Origin: Rhodospirillales bacterium
GTDB taxonomy: Bacteria > Pseudomonadota > Alphaproteobacteria > Reyranellales > Reyranellaceae
Direction: 5' to 3'
DNA: 63,154 bases
Assembly: GCA_009377525.1 (NCBI GenBank)
Contig: WHTW01000025.1
Location: 1-63,154 of the forward strand
Both the position numbers and the translations under genes were made by a program. Positions 59,670 to 63,154 of the stretch are shown piece after piece. A model generated the notes under the pieces. That model was not told where the DNA came from, ran no database searches, and worked only from the letters and a program-made list of their open reading frames with translations. Positions within the stretch are counted from its first letter, which is position 1. Each line of letters begins with the position of its first letter.

Positions 59670-59830
59670 CGCTTCCCTCCCTTTGCCGGTGCCATTGGCA
59701 GATTCTTATGGTCGCCGCCCCTGCCTTTCGGCAAGCTGACCTTGGCACACGCCCGGCCGGCTGGCAGCGCTGGCCAAGGCCTAGGGAAGCGGCGGCGCGG
59801 ACGGGTGGCGGGCCATTCCCGCCGGACGCG

Positions 59831-59855
59831 CTCAGCGGGGCAGATTTTCGGCCCT
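59831..59855. repeat. 25-bp direct repeat, left copy
   Basis: CTCAGCGGGGCAGATTTTCG followed by GCCCT recurs at 63049-63072 with a single one-base deletion. Weaker similarity extends on both sides. The copies bracket a 3.2-kb accessory block. Confidence 0.6.
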
Positions 59856-59883
59856 GGCGCCTGTGGACAATCGCCGTGGACGC

Positions 59884-60381
59884 CTAGTTCCAGTAGTTGT
59901 AGTCGCGGTGCACGCCCGTAAGGTCCGGGCGGCTGTGTGTCGGATAAAGACGCAGGACGAACCGGAACTCGTGCTTGTTGTTCCAGATGTCCAAATACCA
60001 AAAGGCGCCATAGGCGACGTCTCGATCGTCCGGGATTTCGAGTGCAAAGGGGGACCGACGTGCGCCCCCTGGTGGGATTTGGTCCCGGAAATGGTGTTCT
60101 CGGCTGACCGGCGCGGTCGGCGCTCTCCCGCTCTCAGCGTCAGCTGCCGTGGTGAACTTCAAATCGAAGTGCGTCAGATGGCCCGGGGTGTTTCCGTAGT
60201 TGGCAATATCAATGCGAAATTTCCGCTTGCCCTGATGGAGGACCACGTCACCGCCACCCACCAAATAGGCGCGCGCCGTCTGCCGAGCTCGTAGCCAAAG
60301 CGTAAAGGTAAAGATCGCGATAACGATCGTAGCGGCTGCCGTGACCGCGGCTGAAAGGGCAACAACCTCGTTGTCAGTCAC
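59884..60381 (-). CDS. Single-pass membrane protein, unknown function
   Basis: 165 residues. The GTG at 60381 overlaps the RHH gene's stop by 4 bp. One N-terminal transmembrane helix (VALSAAVTAAATIVIAIFTF, about residues 6-26) is followed by a soluble domain with beta pattern (RAYLVGGGDVVLHQGKRKF, YGNTPGHLTHFDLKF). Proteins of this plan are widespread and uncharacterised in proteobacteria. Coupling to a repressor-type RHH protein suggests regulated expression. Confidence 0.7.
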   Translation of the reverse strand: MTDNEVVALSAAVTAAATIVIAIFTFTLWLRARQTARAYLVGGGDVVLHQGKRKFRIDIANYGNTPGHLTHFDLKFTTAADAESGRAPTAPVSREHHFRDQIPPGGARRSPFALEIPDDRDVAYGAFWYLDIWNNKHEFRFVLRLYPTHSRPDLTGVHRDYNYWN

Positions 60382-60578
60382 CGCCCCTTGCCCTTCGCCA
60401 GCCCCAGTCCGCAAAACCGGCGGATAATCTCTGACCGGCTAACGGCCTCAGCCGCTGCCCTCTGATCGAGGGCAGCAATCATCTCTGCCGGTAGGCGCAC
60501 CGTTACCAGCGGGTCGACGCCCGTCGCAGGGCGACCTGGTCGGCGTTTTAGTAATACTTTTTCCTTTGACTTGGTCAT
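60378..60578 (-). CDS. Ribbon-helix-helix DNA-binding protein
   Basis: A 66-residue RHH/CopG-like protein: basic arm KEKVLLKRRPGRPATG, ribbon PLVTVRLPAEM, helices IAALDQRAAAEAVSRSEIIRRF. Such proteins are small repressors or antitoxins. A 17-bp near-perfect palindrome lies 2 bases upstream of its start, a natural autoregulatory operator. It is coupled by 4 bp to the membrane protein gene, which is not a known toxin family. Confidence 0.82.
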   Translation of the reverse strand: MTKSKEKVLLKRRPGRPATGVDPLVTVRLPAEMIAALDQRAAAEAVSRSEIIRRFCGLGLAKGKGR

Positions 60579-60580
60579 GG

Positions 60581-60597
60581 TTACAGTAATACCGTAA
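60581..60597. promoter_or_regulatory. Palindromic operator of the RHH gene
   Basis: TTACAGTAATACCGTAA is palindromic at all but one symmetric pair. The half-site AGTAATAC also occurs at 60550-60557 inside the RHH gene. Placement next to the RHH start in a divergent promoter region suggests autoregulation, perhaps also of the rightward operon at 60673. Confidence 0.6.
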
Positions 60598-60602
60598 AGG
60601 CG

Positions 60603-60636
60603 AGCCGGGCGGAAGCTTCTACCTTACCGCCCGGCT
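60603..60636. terminator. Hairpin in the divergent region
   Basis: A perfect 10-bp stem AGCCGGGCGG / CCGCCCGGCT with a 14-nt loop lies between the RHH operator and the ribosome-binding site (AGGAG, 60659-60663) of the rightward operon. It may be a leader hairpin or insulator; there is no T run. Confidence 0.4.
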
Positions 60637-60672
60637 CTAACCGCAACCCCGAACCTTTAGGAGACCGGGATC

Positions 60673-61197
60673 ATGGCTGATTTGGAAGTTACCACGAACG
60701 CCTTCACGCCGATGGCATTCGTTCGCGAAGTAGTCACGGCCGTTTTGCCGCTGATGGACAAGGACCAGCTGCGCGAGGGCAAGTCCCGGGCCGATGTGTT
60801 CGAGGCGCTGACCCCGATCTGCGGGCACTACTCCGTCGTCGACGCCTTCCTGGCCTGGCGGCTGCTGAACGCCGCCGAAAACGCTTCCATCTATATAGAG
60901 GACACGGAAAGTGGCGCACTGCACCAAGCGGCCTACATGCTCGAGACGTTCGTTGCGCATGGGTGGCCCTCGAGCGCCGACTGCGTTTCGGCACGTGCGG
61001 CTGCCCTAGAGATCGTTGTGGACGGTGAACACGCGATGGGCGACGTCAACGACGACGCCGCTCGGGGAAGTCTCACCCACGACGTCTTGCAGCTCCGCTG
61101 CGGGCGCTACCACGGAGACCGCTTCGATCGAGGCGAGGATCACCTTCCGAACAACTGGCCGCTGTGGCTCGACCGGGCCATGGGAGAAGCCCAATGA
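60673..61197 (+). CDS. Hypothetical protein
   Basis: 174 residues, no family recognised. It has a TTAGGAG ribosome-binding site about 10 bases before the ATG. The N-terminal two-thirds is helical (AFVREVVTAVLPLMDKDQL, VVDAFLAWRLLNAAENAS); the end is acidic and Trp-rich (NNWPLWLDRAMGEAQ). It is the first of three genes joined by ATGA overlaps, so the three products are made together. It is probably cytoplasmic. Confidence 0.65.
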   Translation: MADLEVTTNAFTPMAFVREVVTAVLPLMDKDQLREGKSRADVFEALTPICGHYSVVDAFLAWRLLNAAENASIYIEDTESGALHQAAYMLETFVAHGWPSSADCVSARAAALEIVVDGEHAMGDVNDDAARGSLTHDVLQLRCGRYHGDRFDRGEDHLPNNWPLWLDRAMGEAQ

Positions 61198-61427
61198 GCA
61201 CGCGTCGTTTCTTCGTCGTCGGCCTGACCGGCGCACTCACCATCCCGGCGGCGGGTGCAGCACTCGCCGCGCCTGCCAAGGCCGACGCAGCCAGCATCAA
61301 GCGGGCCGTCGACGACCTGACCGCCGCCATGGCCGAGCTCCACGGCGGCCGCTGGAAGGCGCATGTTGACCACGACACCGGCTTTATCCTGATACAGCCG
61401 CGTCCAACGCGTCGAGGTGCGGCATGA
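61194..61427 (+). CDS. Small Tat-type exported protein
   Basis: 77 residues. The ATG at 61194 overlaps the preceding stop. The N-terminus STRRFFVVGLTGALTIPAAG is a twin-arginine signal with cleavage near ALAAP, leaving only about 45 mature residues (IKRAVDDLTAAMAELHGG and a C-terminal strand). Export of so small a product by a mobile element is unusual. Function unknown; it is coupled to the next gene by ATGA. Confidence 0.6.
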   Translation: MSTRRFFVVGLTGALTIPAAGAALAAPAKADAASIKRAVDDLTAAMAELHGGRWKAHVDHDTGFILIQPRPTRRGAA

Positions 61428-61801
61428 CGAGCGCCACTCCTGAACTGCACGATCGAGTGCTAGATCTGGCAGCGCGTTGGCGACTGGCCAGGATCAAGGC
61501 GCAACTGACCTGGGCAGAGAACGACGCGGCGACGTCGTTCCACACGAAGTCCCAAGAAGGTGCGAGCAATCCTGGCGCGATCAAGGAAATGCAACGCTAC
61601 CAAGAGATGCTCGCCTTCAGCGAGCCCACCAGCGTCCAGGGCGCGGTTGAAGCACTGAACGTGGTGCTTGAGATACTGGCCCACCGCGCGATCTACCCGG
61701 ACCAAGATACGCTGAGCGACGGGCCTATATTGGAGATCCTCCGAGGGGTGCGTGACGCGATCGAATTCGTCGACGGCGACACACCCTGCAGACCTCTCTG
61801 A
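61424..61801 (+). CDS. Hypothetical protein, last gene of the three-gene operon
   Basis: 125 residues, no family recognised. It is helical and acidic with no signal or membrane segment (LDLAARWRLARIKAQLTW, VQGAVEALNVVLEILAHRA). It starts at the ATGA overlap with the previous gene and is followed 23 bases later by an intrinsic terminator, which closes the operon. Confidence 0.62.
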   Translation: MTSATPELHDRVLDLAARWRLARIKAQLTWAENDAATSFHTKSQEGASNPGAIKEMQRYQEMLAFSEPTSVQGAVEALNVVLEILAHRAIYPDQDTLSDGPILEILRGVRDAIEFVDGDTPCRPL

Positions 61802-61824
61802 CGGTGCCGTCGAAACTGCCACAG

Positions 61825-61851
61825 CGCCCCGCCCGACCGGCGGGGCGTTTT
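61825..61851 (+). terminator. Intrinsic terminator of the 60673-61801 operon
   Basis: A 9-bp perfect stem CGCCCCGCC / GGCGGGGCG with a 5-nt loop is followed directly by TTTT. Confidence 0.85.
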
Positions 61852-61906
61852 GCTTGTTGGCGGCGGCGGCCGGGGCGGCGCGGTCGCCCCCGGAGAGCGA
61901 GACTGG

Positions 61907-61930
61907 CGGCCCGCTTCGGCGGGCCGTTTT
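61907..61930 (+). terminator. Second intrinsic terminator with UUCG tetraloop
   Basis: An 8-bp perfect stem CGGCCCGC / GCGGGCCG closed by a TTCG tetraloop and followed by TTTT. It is the second terminator in about 100 bp and isolates the cold-shock gene. The rest of 61931-62101 is the untranslated region upstream of the cold-shock gene. Confidence 0.85.
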
Positions 61931-62101
61931 GTTGGGCGTCGCGAGATACGCGGCCCCACCCCTAGCGTGACCGTCTGGTGGCCAGTGTGGGGAAATTCGC
62001 GCGAACAGCGGGCTCAGGCCAAGGGGCAGGATGGACAGTCACTTGAATGCCGTTAGCGTGGCCTCCGCGCACTCTCGCGCTGACTCACCAGGATACAGAC
62101 C

Positions 62102-62302
62102 ATGGCTTCAGGCACGGTTAAGTGGTTCAACCCCACCAAGGGCTTCGGGTTCATTCAACCCGATAGCGGCGGCAAGGATGTTTTCGTCCACATCAGCGCG
62201 GTCGAGCGCGCGGGGCTGAACGGCCTCAACGACGGCCAGAAGATCAGCTACGAAATCCAAACCGAGCGCGGCAGAGAGGCAGCGGTAAACCTCAAGGCCT
62301 GA
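62102..62302 (+). CDS. Cold-shock domain protein
   Basis: A 66-residue CspA-family single OB-fold. It begins MASGTVKWFNPTKGFGFI, with RNP1 in KGFGFI and RNP2 in DVFVHISAV. It binds single-stranded RNA/DNA and relieves secondary structure. The leader upstream is about 170 bp after a terminator, as often seen for cold-shock genes. As cargo of the element it could modulate host or element transcripts. It has its own terminator downstream. Confidence 0.95.
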   Translation: MASGTVKWFNPTKGFGFIQPDSGGKDVFVHISAVERAGLNGLNDGQKISYEIQTERGREAAVNLKA

Positions 62303-62325
62303 GGCTTGGAAGCATTGTCATGGAG

Positions 62326-62353
62326 CGGCGGCTTCGGCCGCCGTTTCCTTTTT
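62326..62353 (+). terminator. Intrinsic terminator of the cold-shock gene
   Basis: A 7-bp perfect stem CGGCGGC / GCCGCCG with a TTCG tetraloop is followed by TTTCCTTTTT, 24 bases after the stop. Confidence 0.88.
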
Positions 62354-62549
62354 GAAGTCGGCCGGGGCGGCCCCGCATTGTGGTTGGTGCGGCACAATGC
62401 GGGGCCTAACCGCTCACTGTGGTTTCGGGGACGCGCAGCGAGGGCTGCCGTAGCGTAACGCGACCGCGGCCAACGTGCGGTCAGACCAAAGGGGCTACCC
62501 AACAATCGACCCAACCCGCGGCGCCAACCGGGCGGATATTGTGAGCCCG

Positions 62550-62789
62550 ATGCCCGACACCGCCCTCGCGCTGGCCGCCCGCTTCGTCGCCGTGCTCTAT
62601 GCCGTGACGAACGGCCGGCCGGGCCAGTTCCGGCGAATCGATGATTGCGCCCAGCATGCCGGCATCACGCGGCCGGCCGACGTGAAGCGCGCCGTGGCGA
62701 CGGCCGAGGCCGCCGGCCTCCTCGTGGCGCACGTGAGCGAGCCCTTGGTGATGCTCACGACCAAGGGGCGGGAGGCGGCGCGGGGCTAA
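62550..62789 (+). CDS. Small winged-helix-like hypothetical protein
   Basis: 79 residues from ATG 62550; a GTG at 62541 is an alternative. The sequence RIDDCAQHAGITRPADVKRAV, broken at its turn, then AEAAGLLVAH and LVMLTTKGREAARG fits a winged-helix plan (helix-turn-helix, then wing, ending TTKGREAA as in MarR/phage-type wHTH). It could be an element regulator. No partner is seen. Confidence 0.55.
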   Translation: MPDTALALAARFVAVLYAVTNGRPGQFRRIDDCAQHAGITRPADVKRAVATAEAAGLLVAHVSEPLVMLTTKGREAARG

Positions 62790-63154
62790 GGAAGGTCGGC
62801 GTTCGGGGCCCGTGGTCGGCGCCTCGGCCGGTGGGGGGCGGCGGTGTCGCCTCCCCGGGGCGGCTCCGCACCGGAGAGAACAGTGCGGAGCCTGACCGCC
62901 CGATGGCTTGGGGACATCAAGCGGCTGAGGCGAGCGTACAGCAAGGATCGCCAAGGGCGTAGACCGCTGCCCTTGAGCGCGCCGCCCCCACCAGCGCCGA
63001 CGGGTCAAGCTGGTGAGGTAGGGGGAGGACGCCCTCGCGCCGAACCCTCTCAGCGGGGCGATTTTCGGCCCTAGCGGCGGTTGATAACCTGCGGTCCTGC
63101 AAGTGCCAGCGCACCTATTGACCGCCTTTGTTCCGTGAGTGACACACTGTCTAT
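62790..63154. other. 365 bp without a supported gene
   Basis: No convincing gene is visible. It contains a hairpin (CTCCGCAC / GTGCGGAG, 62864-62890) and the right copy of the 25-bp repeat. A minus-strand open frame exists but looks non-coding. No copy of the tRNA-Ser 3' end was found, so the element's right end is probably further on. Confidence 0.5.
63049..63072. repeat. 25-bp direct repeat, right copy (24 bp)
   Basis: CTCAGCGGGGCGATTTTCGG followed by CCCT; identical to 59831-59855 apart from one missing base. The similarity on the left also extends as GCCG-A-CC-CTCAG. Confidence 0.6.

Larger units (their letters stand above)
47080..63154. mobile_element. Integrated phage-like / satellite-like element (right end not seen)
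   Basis: The tRNA gene and adjacent tyrosine integrase mark the left end. Inside are excisionase-like, helicase, primase, replication-initiator-like, HNH, small and large terminase, ClpP-fold and tail-fibre-like genes, then accessory genes. No portal, capsid, connector, tape-measure or lysis gene was recognised in about 16 kb. I found no second copy of the tRNA 3' end before 63154, so the right boundary is beyond the window or too diverged to see. Confidence 0.85.

Noticed and set aside
62917..63114. Minus-strand frame containing the 25-bp repeat
   Set aside because: The apparent similarity to a frame at 59.8 kb comes from the shared DNA repeat, not from a conserved gene.

Overview
The window is GC-rich DNA from an alphaproteobacterial chromosome. 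This is inferred from gene content and order: a pdhA-pdhB(lipoyl)-pdhC-lpdA-lipA-coq10 cluster, fused ispDF, dusB-ntrBC-ntrYX, hfq-hflX, and a tatD-metG-holB-tmk-dac-rlpA run. Two ~109-bp double-palindrome repeats resemble the RIME1 elements described from rhizobia. Genus is not resolvable; a Reyranella- or Bradyrhizobium-like lineage is only a guess.

Region 1 (1-13.8 kb) holds trpE and a PpiD-like isomerase (minus), divergent from tpiA-secG-pyrG, then two secreted proteins, eno and an alpha/beta hydrolase. A tightly packed minus operon follows (acyl-CoA dehydrogenase, ABM-fold protein, SDR), divergent from an AraC-type regulator. Region 2 (13.8-22.1 kb): two RIME1-like repeats bracket an AlaX-type tRNA-editing gene and an FtsB-like gene; then comes the pyruvate dehydrogenase/lipoate cluster. 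Region 3 (22-36.5 kb): CinA-C amidase, ispDF, dusB, the two nitrogen two-component systems NtrBC and NtrYX, D-amino-acid aminotransferase, a HAD phosphatase, hfq, hflX, an orphan groES, an inositol-monophosphatase-family gene and mazG. NtrX has a degenerate AAA+ domain. Region 4 (36.5-47 kb): a minus-strand cell-envelope/housekeeping run (Tat-secreted protein, MBL hydrolase, tatD, metG, holB, tmk, D,D-carboxypeptidase, rlpA, lytic transglycosylase) and a divergent M23 peptidase whose catalytic domain carries a ~100-residue proline-rich insertion.

Region 5 (47.08 kb to the window end) is an integrated phage-like element next to an intact tRNA-Ser(TGA) gene. Its order is: P4-type integrase, unknown gene, excisionase-like HTH, DEAH helicase, zinc-finger/TOPRIM primase, HTH replication protein with six iteron-like repeats inside its 3' coding end, small genes containing a tandem 22-bp double palindrome, HNH nuclease, small and large terminase, two unknown genes, a stand-alone ClpP-fold protease, a tail-fibre-like gene and a small tail-type gene. 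An accessory block follows: membrane protein, RHH repressor with a palindromic operator, a three-gene operon, a cold-shock protein and several terminators.

No portal, capsid, head-tail connector, tape-measure or lysis gene is visible in this ~16 kb, although the DNA-packaging genes are intact. The element is therefore either a packaging-competent satellite-like element that borrows a virion, or a prophage that has lost (or carries beyond the window) its structural genes. Its right attachment site was not found in the window.
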